64,000 bases of DNA from Flavobacteriaceae bacterium (GTDB taxonomy: Bacteria; Bacteroidota; Bacteroidia; Flavobacteriales; Flavobacteriaceae). Location: NCBI GenBank assembly GCA_030830005.1, contig JAURNV010000031.1, positions 120,222-184,221 of the forward strand. Direction: 5' to 3'. Shown here one piece after another: positions 8,679 to 17,676 of this stretch. Position 1 is the first letter of the stretch. Every line of letters starts with the position of its first letter. The notes under the pieces are model-generated. The model did not search any database. It saw only the letters and a list, made by a program, of their open reading frames with translations, and was not told the origin of the DNA. The translations under genes and the position numbers were made by a program.

Positions 8679-11333
8679 TTATTTAAGTTTTTTCTTAATG
8701 GCAACTTCTAGGTATCCCTCAACGATATCACCTTCTTTGATGTCGTTAAATCCTTTAATCTGCAATCCACAATCGTAACCTTTGGTAACTTCTTTCGCGT
8801 CTTCTTTGAATCGCTTAAGGGATTCTAATACACCCGTGTAAATTACAACTCCCTCACGGATGATACGCACCCCAGAGTTACGCACAATTTTTCCATCAGT
8901 AACCATACACCCTGCAATGGTGCCTATTTTAGAAATCTTAAAGGTTTCGCGTATTTCAGCATTCCCTGTAATCTCTTCTTTAAAGTCGGGAGAAAGCATA
9001 CCTTCCATTGCGTCCTTAAGATCGTTTATGGCGTCGTAAATGATAGAGTAGTTACGGATATCTATTTCTTCCTTTTCAGCTAATTGGCGAGCAGTCCCCA
9101 TAGGCCTTACATTAAATCCAATGACAATCGCATCGGAAGCAGAGGCAAGCAAAACGTCAGACTCCGTAATAGCTCCCACTCCTTTATGAATAATGTTAAC
9201 TTGGATTTCTTCTGTTGAAAGTTTTTGGAATGAGTCGGTTAGTGCCTCAACAGAACCATCCACATCACCTTTTAAAATAATGTTCAATTCTTTAAAATCT
9301 CCTAAGGCAATACGTCGACCAATCTCATCTAAGGTAATATGACGTTGAGTTCGTACAGACTGTTCACGGACTAATTGCGTACGTTTAGAAGCAATTTGTT
9401 TGGCTTCTCTTTCGTCGACATACACATTAAAGCGATCTCCAGCTTGGGGTGCACCATCCAAACCTAGAATAGAAACAGGAGTTGAGGGTCCAGCTTGTGT
9501 AACTTCACGTCCATGTTCATCGTGCATAGCACGAACTTTACCACTGTGACGCCCTGCAAGGATATAGTCTCCAATTTTGAGTGTTCCTGTTTGCACCAAT
9601 ATTGTTGAAATATATCCACGTCCTTTATCCAAGAAAGCTTCAACAACCGTACCTTGAGGTGCGCGATTAGGATTCGCTTTAAGCTCTAAAAGCTCTGCTT
9701 CAAGCAATACTTTTTCCAATAATTCTTGAACCCCTAGTCCTGTTTTTGCAGAAATATCATGTGACTGAATTTTTCCACCCCAATCTTCAACCAAAAGGTT
9801 CATTCCTGCCAAGCTTTCTTTGATTTTGTCGGGATTTGCAGTTGGTAGGTCAACTTTATTGATTGCAAAAACAATAGGTACAGAAGCTGCCTGAGCGTGA
9901 CTGATGGCTTCTTTGGTTTGAGGCATAATATTGTCGTCGGCGGCAACAACAATAATAACCAAGTCTGTAACCTGCGTACCACGAGCACGCATTGCCGTAA
10001 AGGCTTCGTGACCTGGAGTATCTAAAAATGTAATTTTTTGGCCGCTTTTTAACAACACGCTATATGCCCCGATATGTTGTGTGATTCCCCCTGACTCACC
10101 CTCAATTACGTTGGCATTTCGCACATAATCTAGTAGTGATGTTTTACCGTGGTCCACATGACCCATAACGGTCACAATTGGTGCGCGAGCTTCGAGATCT
10201 TCAGGCTTATCTTCAATCACTTCAAGATTTTCCTCAATATCAGATGTGATAAATTCAACCTCAAAACCAAATTCTTCTGCAACTACTGAAAGGGTTTCCG
10301 CATCTAATCGTTGATTCATGGTAACCATTATACCAAGAGTCATACACGCCGATATAATCTGAGTAGAACTTATGTCCATCATGGTGGCCACTTCGCCAAC
10401 AGTAACAAATTCTGTTACTTTAAGTATCTTACTTTCAGCTTCTTGCAACGCTTCTTCCTCCTCCGATTTTTGACGATGGGAATCACGTTTTTCTCTTCGG
10501 TATTTGGCTCCTTTAGACTTTGTAGTTTTTCCTTGCAACTTTTCAAGAGTTTCCCGAATTTGCTTTTGGATTTCTTCTTCAGTGGGTTCTTCTTTTTGTA
10601 CTACAGGTCGTTGCTGTTTTTGCCCATCTCTACTTTGTCCTTGTTTTCGATTCCCTGCGCCGGTGTCTTTGGTAATACGCTTTCTTCTTCGCTTATTACT
10701 ATCACTATCGGCAGTTTTTTTAGGTTCTGCCTTTTTAAATTGATCGAGGTTTATTTTTTCTCCAGTTGCCTTTAATCCCGAAAGCTTTTTGTACTGAGTT
10801 TCAATTTTACCTGATGTTGAGGGAGCCTCTACTTTAACTTCAGGGGCTTTTTCAACAGGAGGTGTTTTTTCAACCTTCTTTTCAACACCTTTTGCATCGA
10901 TATCTGGACTAGTGGGTGTAGCCTCTTTTTTAGGTGTAGGATCAGAAATAGGAGCTTCTTCCTTTTTGGGTGCGGGCTTTTGAGTTAGATCAATTTTACC
11001 CACAGTTTTAAGTCCGCTTAACTTACTTTGTGCACGCACAACAGCATCAGTAGTTTTAGGAGCTTCTACTTTAGGTACCTCTTTTTGAACTTGCTCGCGA
11101 ATGGCTTCTTTTTCTTTACGCTTTTCCTCGAATACTTCGTGTGAAGCTTCTTTTTTAGAGCGATCGGTTTGAAACGCATCTAAAAGAAGGGTGTACTCCT
11201 TTTGCGAAATTTTAGTTGTTGGACGCGCCTCTACTTGAAACCCTTTTTCGGACAAGTGTTCAACGGCACGATCCAACGAAATGTTTAGTTCGCGGAGTAC
11301 TTTGTTTATTCGAATGGTTTTTAAATCAGCCAT
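8679..11333 (-). CDS. infB: Translation initiation factor IF-2
   Basis: This protein of 884 aa is last in rimP-nusA-infB. The N-terminal 300 or so residues are low-complexity and charged (K/E/P-rich, with a repeated SGLK-T-G-KI motif near 103 and 183), followed by an RRRKRITKD basic patch and an IF2_N-like segment. The GTPase domain has G1 [12 protein letters not shown]3 DTPGHEAF and G4 NKVD, and beta-barrel domains and the C-terminal fMet-tRNA binding domain follow. IF-2 delivers initiator tRNA to the 30S subunit and promotes 70S joining. The long disordered N-terminus is normal for Bacteroidota IF-2. Confidence 0.97.
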   Translation of the reverse strand: MADLKTIRINKVLRELNISLDRAVEHLSEKGFQVEARPTTKISQKEYTLLLDAFQTDRSKKEASHEVFEEKRKEKEAIREQVQKEVPKVEAPKTTDAVVRAQSKLSGLKTVGKIDLTQKPAPKKEEAPISDPTPKKEATPTSPDIDAKGVEKKVEKTPPVEKAPEVKVEAPSTSGKIETQYKKLSGLKATGEKINLDQFKKAEPKKTADSDSNKRRRKRITKDTGAGNRKQGQSRDGQKQQRPVVQKEEPTEEEIQKQIRETLEKLQGKTTKSKGAKYRREKRDSHRQKSEEEEALQEAESKILKVTEFVTVGEVATMMDISSTQIISACMTLGIMVTMNQRLDAETLSVVAEEFGFEVEFITSDIEENLEVIEDKPEDLEARAPIVTVMGHVDHGKTSLLDYVRNANVIEGESGGITQHIGAYSVLLKSGQKITFLDTPGHEAFTAMRARGTQVTDLVIIVVAADDNIMPQTKEAISHAQAASVPIVFAINKVDLPTANPDKIKESLAGMNLLVEDWGGKIQSHDISAKTGLGVQELLEKVLLEAELLELKANPNRAPQGTVVEAFLDKGRGYISTILVQTGTLKIGDYILAGRHSGKVRAMHDEHGREVTQAGPSTPVSILGLDGAPQAGDRFNVYVDEREAKQIASKRTQLVREQSVRTQRHITLDEIGRRIALGDFKELNIILKGDVDGSVEALTDSFQKLSTEEIQVNIIHKGVGAITESDVLLASASDAIVIGFNVRPMGTARQLAEKEEIDIRNYSIIYDAINDLKDAMEGMLSPDFKEEITGNAEIRETFKISKIGTIAGCMVTDGKIVRNSGVRIIREGVVIYTGVLESLKRFKEDAKEVTKGYDCGLQIKGFNDIKEGDIVEGYLEVAIKKKLK

Positions 11334-11371
11334 ATAATAGTTGTGCGCTCAAAAATAAAAAATTACCTCGG

Positions 11372-12607
11372 TTATTCGTTAGAGAACTCTGCGCTCAGTA
11401 TTCGACGCACGTCTTGAATGGTTTCTTCTTCCAAATCAGTGCGTTTTACTAAGTCCTCAACGTCTTGTTCCAAGACACTCTTGGCGGTGTCTAATCCTGC
11501 CTTTTTAAATTCTTCGATAATCCATGCTTCGATTTCGTCGGAGAACTCCGTAAGCTCTACGTCTTCTTCCATACCTTCACGATACACATCGATTTCATAC
11601 CCTGTTAGTTGTCCTGCCAAACGAATATTAAATCCGCCACGTCCAATTGCTTTAGAAACCTCGTTAGGATCCATAGTGACCTCCACGCGTTTTGTTTCCT
11701 CATCAATTTTTACCGAAGTGACCTTTGCTGGGCTCAGCGCACGAGTAATCATAAGTTGGGTATTGTTTGTGTAATTAATCACATCAATGTTTTCGTTACC
11801 CAATTCACGGACAATTCCGTGAATACGAGAGCCTTTCATGCCCACACAAGCGCCCACAGGATCAATCCGGTCATCATATGAATCCACAGCAACTTTTGCT
11901 TTTTCACCGGGAACTCGAACCGCTTTTTTGATCGTAATAAGCCCGTCAAAAACTTCTGGTATTTCTTGCTCAAAAAGTTTTTCTAAGAATTTAGGCGATG
12001 TCCTTGACATAATAATACTCGGTTTGGTTCCCTTTAGCTCTACGCTTTCGATAATCCCCCGAACATTGTCTCCTTTGCGATAAAAATCAGACGGTATTTG
12101 TTTCTCTTTAGGTAAGATAATTTCATTGCCTTCATCATCAAGGAGAATAACAACACGATTGCGTACGTGATGTATTTCTGCAGTATAAATCTCTCCTACT
12201 AAATCAATAAACTGTTTATAAATAATGGTGTTATCGTGTTCGTGAATACGTGCTACCAAGTTTTGACGTAAAGACAAAACCATACGACGCCCCAAATGCG
12301 CCAACTTCACTTCTTCAGAAACGTCTTCGCCTACCTCAAAGTCAGGCTCAATTTTTCGTGCTTCTGAAAGCTCAATTTCTTCGTTAGGGTCTTCTACTTC
12401 ACCGTCTTCCACGACCACGCGGTTACGCCAAATTTCCAAATCACCTTTATCGGGATTGATAATAATATCGAAGTTGTCATCGGTGCCGTACTTCTTTTTA
12501 AGCGTGCTTCTAAACACCTCTTCCAAAATGGACATTAGTGTTACTCGGTCGATGTATTTTTCGTCTTTAAATTCCGAAAACGACTCAATAAGGGCGAGAT
12601 TTTCCAT
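11372..12607 (-). CDS. nusA: Transcription termination/antitermination factor NusA
   Basis: This protein of 411 aa has the NusA N-terminal RNA-polymerase-binding domain (MENLALIESFSEFKDEK), an S1 domain at about 130-200 and two KH domains (VGMKGSRIHGIVRELG and AIGRGGFNIRLAGQLTG). It lacks the acidic repeats at the C-terminus of the E. coli protein, which is usual outside Proteobacteria. NusA binds elongating RNA polymerase and modulates pausing and hairpin termination. It follows rimP with a 2-bp gap, and infB follows 38 bp later. The leader of this operon contains a terminator-like hairpin on which NusA could act (inference). Confidence 0.97.
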   Translation of the reverse strand: MENLALIESFSEFKDEKYIDRVTLMSILEEVFRSTLKKKYGTDDNFDIIINPDKGDLEIWRNRVVVEDGEVEDPNEEIELSEARKIEPDFEVGEDVSEEVKLAHLGRRMVLSLRQNLVARIHEHDNTIIYKQFIDLVGEIYTAEIHHVRNRVVILLDDEGNEIILPKEKQIPSDFYRKGDNVRGIIESVELKGTKPSIIMSRTSPKFLEKLFEQEIPEVFDGLITIKKAVRVPGEKAKVAVDSYDDRIDPVGACVGMKGSRIHGIVRELGNENIDVINYTNNTQLMITRALSPAKVTSVKIDEETKRVEVTMDPNEVSKAIGRGGFNIRLAGQLTGYEIDVYREGMEEDVELTEFSDEIEAWIIEEFKKAGLDTAKSVLEQDVEDLVKRTDLEEETIQDVRRILSAEFSNE

Positions 12608-12609
12608 GT

Positions 12610-13083
12610 TTATTTGTTAAATTGTATTTGTACTACTGCTTTTTTTATATCAGCAAACGAAAGATTTACTTCTTTAGTTACCGTATGTTTTCCTTTGCCA
12701 ACGGGTTTGGGTTCACGTGCTTTCCATTGCAGGGCAATACGCTCGTTATCAGTTGACGTCAGGGTGCCTTTGAGTTTCTCATCATTTTGTGTGATGATAT
12801 TCAAAATACGCCCCAAATGCTTTTTGTATTGACGCGGTTGTATTAGCGGAGATGCCGCACCGGCAGAACCCACCTCTAGCGAAAAATCGTGTTCTTCGCG
12901 GTCTATGTTGTGCTCAATGTGTCTACTTACCTGCATGCATTGCTCTAAGGTAACGCCAGTATCGCCATCGAGCACCACTCGAATGTGCGAAGCACTATCA
13001 ATATGCACATCAACCAAAAACAGCTCGGGCTGTTCGGCAAGTGCCTCGTAAAGCAATTCGTGTACGCGCTTGTTAAATTCCAT
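12610..13083 (-). CDS. rimP: Ribosome maturation factor RimP
   Basis: This protein of 157 aa is first in the rimP-nusA-infB operon. It has the RimP N-terminal domain (LFLVDVHIDSASHIRVVLDGD, typical pattern of strand and DGD), the conserved segment DFSLEVGSAGAASPL and a C-terminal SH3-like domain. RimP assists late assembly of the 30S subunit. The gene begins about 50 nt after a TATATTTG promoter element. A hairpin plus U-run lies between the promoter and this ATG. Confidence 0.96.
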   Translation of the reverse strand: MEFNKRVHELLYEALAEQPELFLVDVHIDSASHIRVVLDGDTGVTLEQCMQVSRHIEHNIDREEHDFSLEVGSAGAASPLIQPRQYKKHLGRILNIITQNDEKLKGTLTSTDNERIALQWKAREPKPVGKGKHTVTKEVNLSFADIKKAVVQIQFNK

Positions 13084-13088
13084 ATAAT

Positions 13089-13110
13089 AAAAAAGAGGAC
13101 GCTGTCCCCT
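13089..13110 (-). terminator. Terminator-like hairpin in the rimP leader (candidate attenuator)
   Basis: On the minus strand the leader reads AGGGGAC-AGC-GTCCTCT followed by TTTTT. This is a 7-bp stem with one G-U pair, a 3-nt loop and a U-run that ends a few bases before the rimP ATG. It lies downstream of the only promoter element seen for the operon, so if it works as an intrinsic terminator it would attenuate rimP-nusA-infB. An upstream GAGG could pair with CCTC in competition. Its function is inferred from shape only. Confidence 0.55.
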
Positions 13111-13133
13111 ACCTCATTCCCGTTAAACGTTGG

Positions 13134-13141
13134 CAAATATA
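13134..13141 (-). promoter_or_regulatory. Putative -7 element of the rimP-nusA-infB promoter
   Basis: The minus strand reads TATATTTG, an exact match to TAnnTTTG, 50 nt before the rimP ATG. A TTG (in TTGACA) lies only about 13 nt further upstream, which is closer than usual for a -33 element. Confidence 0.55.
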
Positions 13142-13403
13142 TAAATAAAATTGTCAATTCGAGGAAATTTTGCGATTTGAGCGTAAAATTTATATGGAAA
13201 ATTAAAAACCAACAAAAGAAACGTCGTTCTTAATTGTGCTGCTAAACAACGTTGAAATAACAAACAAAAGGTAGATAATATATTAAAAAAGAAGAATATT
13301 CACGGATTAAAATGGGAAAGTAGAAAAATCGAAGGGGCGGTACACGCCAAAAAAGATTGGTAAAAAAGATTGGCAGTTTCGCTAAGGTTTTTATTAGTAA
13401 AAC
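13142..13403. other. Non-coding spacer between the rimP promoter and the tRNA-Gln terminator
   Basis: I see no credible gene here. The stretch is A-rich. The only structure noticed is a 13-bp tandem duplication, AAAAAAGATTGGT then AAAAAAGATTGGC, at 13349-13374, just downstream of the tRNA terminator on the minus strand. Confidence 0.5.
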
Positions 13404-13435
13404 CAAAAAATCCCACTCTAATGAGCGGGGTTTTT
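13404..13435 (-). terminator. Intrinsic terminator of tRNA-Gln
   Basis: The minus strand reads CCCGCTC-ATTA-GAGTGGG followed by ATTTTTT. This is a 7-bp stem with one G-U pair and a 4-nt loop, immediately downstream of the tRNA. It is one of very few classical intrinsic terminators in the window. Confidence 0.85.
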
Positions 13436-13436
13436 G

Positions 13437-13509
13437 TTGGCCTACTAGGGATCGAACCTAGACTCTTCTGAACCAAAATCAGACGTGTTGCCAGTTACAC
13501 CATAGGCCA
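13437..13509 (-). tRNA. tRNA-Gln (anticodon UUG)
   Basis: The minus strand folds as a tRNA of 73 nt. The acceptor stem TGGCCTA pairs perfectly with TAGGCCA and is followed by discriminator A. The D-arm is GGTGTAACTGGCAAC-like. The anticodon stem TCTGA/TCAGA encloses the loop TTTTGGT, giving anticodon UUG for Gln. The T-arm contains GGTTCGATCC. The CCA end is not encoded. A canonical promoter lies just upstream and a terminator just downstream, so it is a single-gene transcription unit. Confidence 0.95.
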
Positions 13510-13518
13510 ATAAGGTTG

Positions 13519-13548
13519 CAAAAATAAACAAACTTTTTGTTGCACCAA
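13519..13548 (-). promoter_or_regulatory. Promoter of tRNA-Gln (TTG-N19-TATTTTTG)
   Basis: On the minus strand TTG at 13546-13548 is followed by a 19-nt spacer and TATTTTTG at 13519-13526. This fits the Bacteroidota -33/-7 consensus (TTTG or TTG, N17-22, TAnnTTTG). The -7 element ends 9 nt before the tRNA 5' end. Confidence 0.75.
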
Positions 13549-13667
13549 TAGTTTATTCAGAACTCATCTAAACTTTTTAGTTGTACCGTATTACTAAAAG
13601 CAAAATAGGTCTCGATACTAAATTCTTTCAGAATTTCACTCGACCTGACTCTTTGCACCAATAGTTT
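13541..13667. repeat. Degenerate direct repeats upstream of tRNA-Gln
   Basis: The 14-mer TGCACCAATAGTTT occurs exactly at 13541-13554 and 13654-13667. A diverged copy lies between them, where AAACTTTTTAGTTGTACCGTA (around 13570-13590) resembles AAACTTTTTGTTGCACCAATA (13530-13550). The first copy contains the -33 box of the tRNA promoter, so these look like partial duplications of the region upstream of the tRNA. Confidence 0.6.
13608..13649. repeat. Imperfect palindrome in the tRNA-Gln / DUF2723 spacer
   Basis: The core AAATTCT-TTC-AGAATTT is a perfect 7-bp inverted repeat with a 3-nt loop. It is flanked by imperfect arms GGTCTCGA and TCGACCTGAC. There is no U-run, so it is not a standard terminator. 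It could be a dispersed REP-like element or a protein-binding site, but only one copy is visible here. Confidence 0.45.
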
Positions 13668-13724
13668 CCAAAATCTTAAGCGCAGTTTTACAAGATATTG
13701 TACTTTAGTGCCTTTACTATGCCA

Positions 13725-16700
13725 ATGAATTTTACAAAAGGAAACACCCTTACGGGTTGGTTTGTTTTCTGTGTTGCACTAATTACCTACTACCTAACGG
13801 TGGAGCCCACCGCCAGTTATTGGGATTGTAGCGAATACATAGCAACTTCTGCCAAACTGCAAGTAGGTCACCCGCCAGGAGCACCACTCTTTCAGATGCT
13901 AGGTGCTTTTTTCTCTTTTTTTGCTAGCGGGCCTGAACGCATAGCGTTTTGGGTAAACATGATGTCGGTTTTGGCAAGTGCTTTTACCGTATTATTTTTG
14001 TTTTGGTCGCTTACGCGCATTATCACTCGCTTTGTTTTAAAAAATATTACTCCTAGCGGAACACAATCTTTTTTGGTTTTGGGAGCTGGTATTGTAGGTT
14101 CACTCAGCTATGCCTTTTCCGACAGCTTTTGGTTTAATGCCGTTGAAGCCGAAGTATATGCTATGGCAATGTTGATAACCTCGGCAATGTTTTGGTTGGG
14201 CTTACGATGGGAAGAAGAAATGCTCACGCCGCATGGTGATCGCTGGTTGGTCCTTATTGCCTTTTTAATTGGGTTGTCTTTCGGGGTGCATTTTATGGGA
14301 CTGCTTACCGTTCCTGCTATTGGAATGTTATATTACTTTAAACATTATTCTTTTTCGTGGAAATCGTTTGTGTTGGCAAATATCGTTTCTGTGGCATTAC
14401 TCCTCTTTATATTCAAGCTTTTACTTCCGTTAACCTTATCCTATTTTGGAAACGCTGAGGTCTTTTTTGTGAATAGTTTTGGTTTGCCTTTTAACTCTGG
14501 AACCCTAATTGCCGGACTCTCTATTGTTGCCTTCTTTTTTTGGGGATTTCGTTTTACGCAACAAAAAAAATGGGTGCAAGCCAATACGGCTTTATGGTGC
14601 GTGGTGTTTATATTGGTAGGATTTTCGTCATGGATTATGCTGCCTATTCGAGCAAATGCCAATACCGTAATCAATGAAAATGCTCCAACCGATGCGCGAG
14701 CACTTTTAGCGTACTACAATTTGGAGCAATATCCCGAGACCCATTTATTCTATGGTCCCATGTACACCGATATGTATGCAGGACAAGATGAGAACAACCC
14801 ATACAAAGACGATAAACCCAAATATGAAAAGGACTACAAAAAAGGGCGGTATGTTGTGGTAAACCCTTGGGAAGATGCACGTATTAACGCCAATAGCAAG
14901 CATACCGGTTTTTTGCCCCGTATGTGGAGTTCAGGAAATGCGGCAAACTATATTGCTTATTTTGGCGCTCCCGATTTTGATATCAAACCTAAATACAGAA
15001 ACCAATCTCAACTTATTGATGCTGTTAATGATTTTATATCTCGTGTCAATGATGGAGAAATCGACGCCAACGGATATCATCAATTTTTGCAACGGTTTGG
15101 CTCTTATTTGGATATTGAAAAACCAAGTTTTATAGATAACCTAAATTACCTATTTACCTTTCAAATCAATTATATGTATTTCCGCTACTTCATGTGGAAT
15201 TTTTCAGGAAAACAAAATGATGAGCAAGGCAAATTAGACCCTTTTAATGGGAATTGGATAAGTGGTATTTCGTGGTTAGACAGCTTGCGTCTTGGTCCCC
15301 AAAACAAGCTTTATGCCGATGCAAAAAACAACAAAGGGCGCAACACCTATTATATGTTACCCTTATTTTTAGGACTCTTGGGTGCGTTGTTTTTATATCA
15401 ACAAGATAAAAAACGTTTTTGGGTGCTCTTGGTGTTTTTCCTTTTTACAGGCCTTGCGCTCAAAGTTTATTTAAATGAACGTGTATTTGAACCCCGTGAA
15501 AGGGATTATGCTCTTGTAGGATCATTTTATGTCTTTGCAATATGCATTGGTATTGGCGTAGTAGCTCTTGCTGAGAACATTAAAGCCTATGTGTCGCTCC
15601 GCGTAGCGGCGCCATTGGCTGTAGTGGGTTGTTTACTTGCTGTTCCGGTACTTATGGGTTCTCAAAATTGGGATGACCATAATCGTGCCAACCGCTTCAC
15701 CGCCCAATCTACAGCGAAAGCTTACCTAGATTCGGTAGAAGAAAACAAAGACGCAATGATTTTTACCATTGGTGATAACGACACCTTTGCTATATGGTAT
15801 GCACAAGAAATAGAGGGATATCGAACCGATGTGCGTAGTATAAACACCCAATTACTTGCAACCGATTGGTATATAGATCAACTTAAAAGAAAAACCTACG
15901 AAAGCACACCAATTCCATCGCAACTAACTCATAAACAGTATGCTTATGGAACAAGAGACTATATAAAGTTTGAGGCAATCATTGATTCAGTCCGTTGGGA
16001 ACTTAACGATTTTATGGATTGGGTTGCCAGTGATAACCCGCGCACGCGCTACAAACATTTGTTGCAACAGTACGAGTTAGATTTAAGTGGTATACCAAAA
16101 GGAACGCAAGAATTGGTTTATTACCCCACTAATAAAATCAGAGTGCCGGTTAATAAGGAAAATGTTCTAAAGAGCGGTATTGTTAAGCCCGAATATGCTG
16201 ACCTTATCGTGGACTACATTGATATTGACTTGCCAACTTCAGGGCTGTACAAAAACCGAATTATGATGCTAGATATTCTGCATAATAACGACTGGGAACG
16301 CCCAATTTATTTTACTGGCGGTAGCTACGATGATGATGAATACATTTGGATGAAGGATTACCTTCAACTAGAAGGGCTGGTTTATAAACTTGTTCCGATT
16401 AAAACTCCGGAAAATCCAATAAACCCCTACCAAATGGGAAGGATTGATTCCAAAAACATGTATTCAATTGTAAAAAAATGGGATTGGGGCAACGCCAATA
16501 GCAAGGACATTTATCACGACCCTGAAACCCGCAAAAACAGTATTTCTTTCCGTAGCAATATGGCGCGTTTGGCCGAGCAACTCATCTCGGAAAAAGAACT
16601 CGAAAAAGCCAATGAAATATTGGATTTGACTATGGAAAAAATGCCCTTAGAATACTTTGGTTATTACAGTTTGATTACCCCAATTGTAGCGCTCTACTAC

Positions 16701-17246
16701 CAAGCTGGCACCCCCCATAAAGGAAGTGCGTTGGCAAATCAAATTGCAACAAAGTACATAGACAAATTACAGTATTATAGTTCGTTTAGTTATGATGATC
16801 AGCAATTATATGCGGAGACCATTTTGGTTGATGTCGAACGTTATCGAGCTGTTATCGAGGCAGTAGTAGATGCTCAAGACAATCTTAGTGCAAGTAAAAT
16901 GGTGGAAGACTTTATTGAAAATACTAGGCTATTTGCTCCCTTGTACTCTGCTTATGACTACTACACCCCCATGGTACCTTATGTCGCTGTTTTATTTACT
17001 GCCAAAAAATCCAAATCTGCTCGTTTGTTGTTTAATGCCATAGCGCAAGTATACCAAAATAGATTAGCGCTTTTTAGTCAAGTCCCCGAGGAAGAATTAC
17101 TTTATTATAAAGAAGGTATTGAATTAGAAGTGCGTGCCTACCAAAAATTGATAGAAGCCTATCAAATGCTTGAGCCAAGTTTAGACAGCGTTTCAGCAGC
17201 TAATAAGGATTTTAGAAAAGCGGTAGGCCCTTACCTCACAGACTAA
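13725..17246 (+). CDS. DUF2723 (TMEM260-like) polytopic membrane protein
   Basis: This protein has 1173 aa from the ATG at 13725 (MNFTKGNTLTGWFVFC); ATG 13719 is an alternative. The track start, a TTG at 13698, overlaps a TACTTTAG promoter-like box and is unlikely. The N-terminal half has about ten membrane helices and the DUF2723 signature EPTASYWDCSEYIATSAKLQ, then HPPGAPLF. A long soluble C-terminal half (about 600-1173) has alpha-helical repeat character. DUF2723 proteins are related to GT-C glycosyltransferases such as protein O-mannosyltransferases, and Bacteroidota carry general O-glycosylation, so a glycosyl transfer role at the membrane is plausible but unproven. Its stop codon interlocks with that of the convergent thioredoxin-like gene. 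Confidence 0.88.
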   Translation: MNFTKGNTLTGWFVFCVALITYYLTVEPTASYWDCSEYIATSAKLQVGHPPGAPLFQMLGAFFSFFASGPERIAFWVNMMSVLASAFTVLFLFWSLTRIITRFVLKNITPSGTQSFLVLGAGIVGSLSYAFSDSFWFNAVEAEVYAMAMLITSAMFWLGLRWEEEMLTPHGDRWLVLIAFLIGLSFGVHFMGLLTVPAIGMLYYFKHYSFSWKSFVLANIVSVALLLFIFKLLLPLTLSYFGNAEVFFVNSFGLPFNSGTLIAGLSIVAFFFWGFRFTQQKKWVQANTALWCVVFILVGFSSWIMLPIRANANTVINENAPTDARALLAYYNLEQYPETHLFYGPMYTDMYAGQDENNPYKDDKPKYEKDYKKGRYVVVNPWEDARINANSKHTGFLPRMWSSGNAANYIAYFGAPDFDIKPKYRNQSQLIDAVNDFISRVNDGEIDANGYHQFLQRFGSYLDIEKPSFIDNLNYLFTFQINYMYFRYFMWNFSGKQNDEQGKLDPFNGNWISGISWLDSLRLGPQNKLYADAKNNKGRNTYYMLPLFLGLLGALFLYQQDKKRFWVLLVFFLFTGLALKVYLNERVFEPRERDYALVGSFYVFAICIGIGVVALAENIKAYVSLRVAAPLAVVGCLLAVPVLMGSQNWDDHNRANRFTAQSTAKAYLDSVEENKDAMIFTIGDNDTFAIWYAQEIEGYRTDVRSINTQLLATDWYIDQLKRKTYESTPIPSQLTHKQYAYGTRDYIKFEAIIDSVRWELNDFMDWVASDNPRTRYKHLLQQYELDLSGIPKGTQELVYYPTNKIRVPVNKENVLKSGIVKPEYADLIVDYIDIDLPTSGLYKNRIMMLDILHNNDWERPIYFTGGSYDDDEYIWMKDYLQLEGLVYKLVPIKTPENPINPYQMGRIDSKNMYSIVKKWDWGNANSKDIYHDPETRKNSISFRSNMARLAEQLISEKELEKANEILDLTMEKMPLEYFGYYSLITPIVALYYQAGTPHKGSALANQIATKYIDKLQYYSSFSYDDQQLYAETILVDVERYRAVIEAVVDAQDNLSASKMVEDFIENTRLFAPLYSAYDYYTPMVPYVAVLFTAKKSKSARLLFNAIAQVYQNRLALFSQVPEEELLYYKEGIELEVRAYQKLIEAYQMLEPSLDSVSAANKDFRKAVGPYLTD

Positions 17247-17539
17247 ATAAAGTCTTTCATTAACCCAATGAGGGTATTGGCATCTTGCTCACCACTTTGG
17301 CGCCATACCATTTCACCAGACTTGTAAATCATCAGCGTAGGCAACCCCTTAATTCGAAGGGCTTCGGCTAACTTGGGATTTTTATCCACATCTATTTTTA
17401 CTACTTTGCCATAGTCGCCCATGGCTGCAGCTACATCACGTAGCACTGGGTGCATATCTACAGAGGGGTCGTTCCAGTCTGTATAGAAGCTCAACAGAAT
17501 GGGGATATTCGCGTCTATTAATTCACCAAACTTAGACAT
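17243..17539 (-). CDS. Thioredoxin-fold protein lacking the CxxC active site
   Basis: I choose the ATG at 17539 (MSKFGELIDANIPILL), giving 98 aa, because a TATTTTTG promoter element lies between it and the track start. The fold is thioredoxin: SFYTDWNDPSVDMHP at the active-site turn, IDVDKNPKLAEAL and the cis-proline KGLPTLMIYKSG. In the WCGPC position the protein has W-N-D-P-S, so both redox cysteines are missing, and there is no other cysteine in the protein. It cannot act as a disulfide reductase and may be a binding or chaperone-like protein. It has no signal peptide and is therefore likely cytoplasmic. It is divergent from polA and convergent with the DUF2723 gene. Confidence 0.85.
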   Translation of the reverse strand: MSKFGELIDANIPILLSFYTDWNDPSVDMHPVLRDVAAAMGDYGKVVKIDVDKNPKLAEALRIKGLPTLMIYKSGEMVWRQSGEQDANTLIGLMKDFI

Positions 17540-17557
17540 AGTGTCAGTTTTATGTTT

Positions 17558-17565
17558 CAAAAATA
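17558..17565 (-). promoter_or_regulatory. Putative -7 element for the thioredoxin-like gene
   Basis: The minus strand reads TATTTTTG, 18 nt before the ATG at 17539. It lies inside the longer track ORF, which supports the downstream start. Confidence 0.5.
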
Positions 17566-17676
17566 CATTTTTTCCATAACTCAACGATTAGAACCATAAA
17601 TCATATATATTTTATGGTCAATCCTTTTTTAATCCTGACGAATAAAGCCTATTTTTAGCACAGCTTTATTTTATGC

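Noticed and set aside
10311-10775. 154-aa plus-strand ORF opposite infB
   Set aside because: It is the antisense of the low-complexity K/E-rich part of IF-2, which gives an F/L/S-rich shadow. No promoter or domain is seen.
13349-13374. 13-bp tandem duplication as a CRISPR-like or regulatory repeat
   Set aside because: There are only two units with no spacer, in A-rich sequence. Simple slippage explains it.
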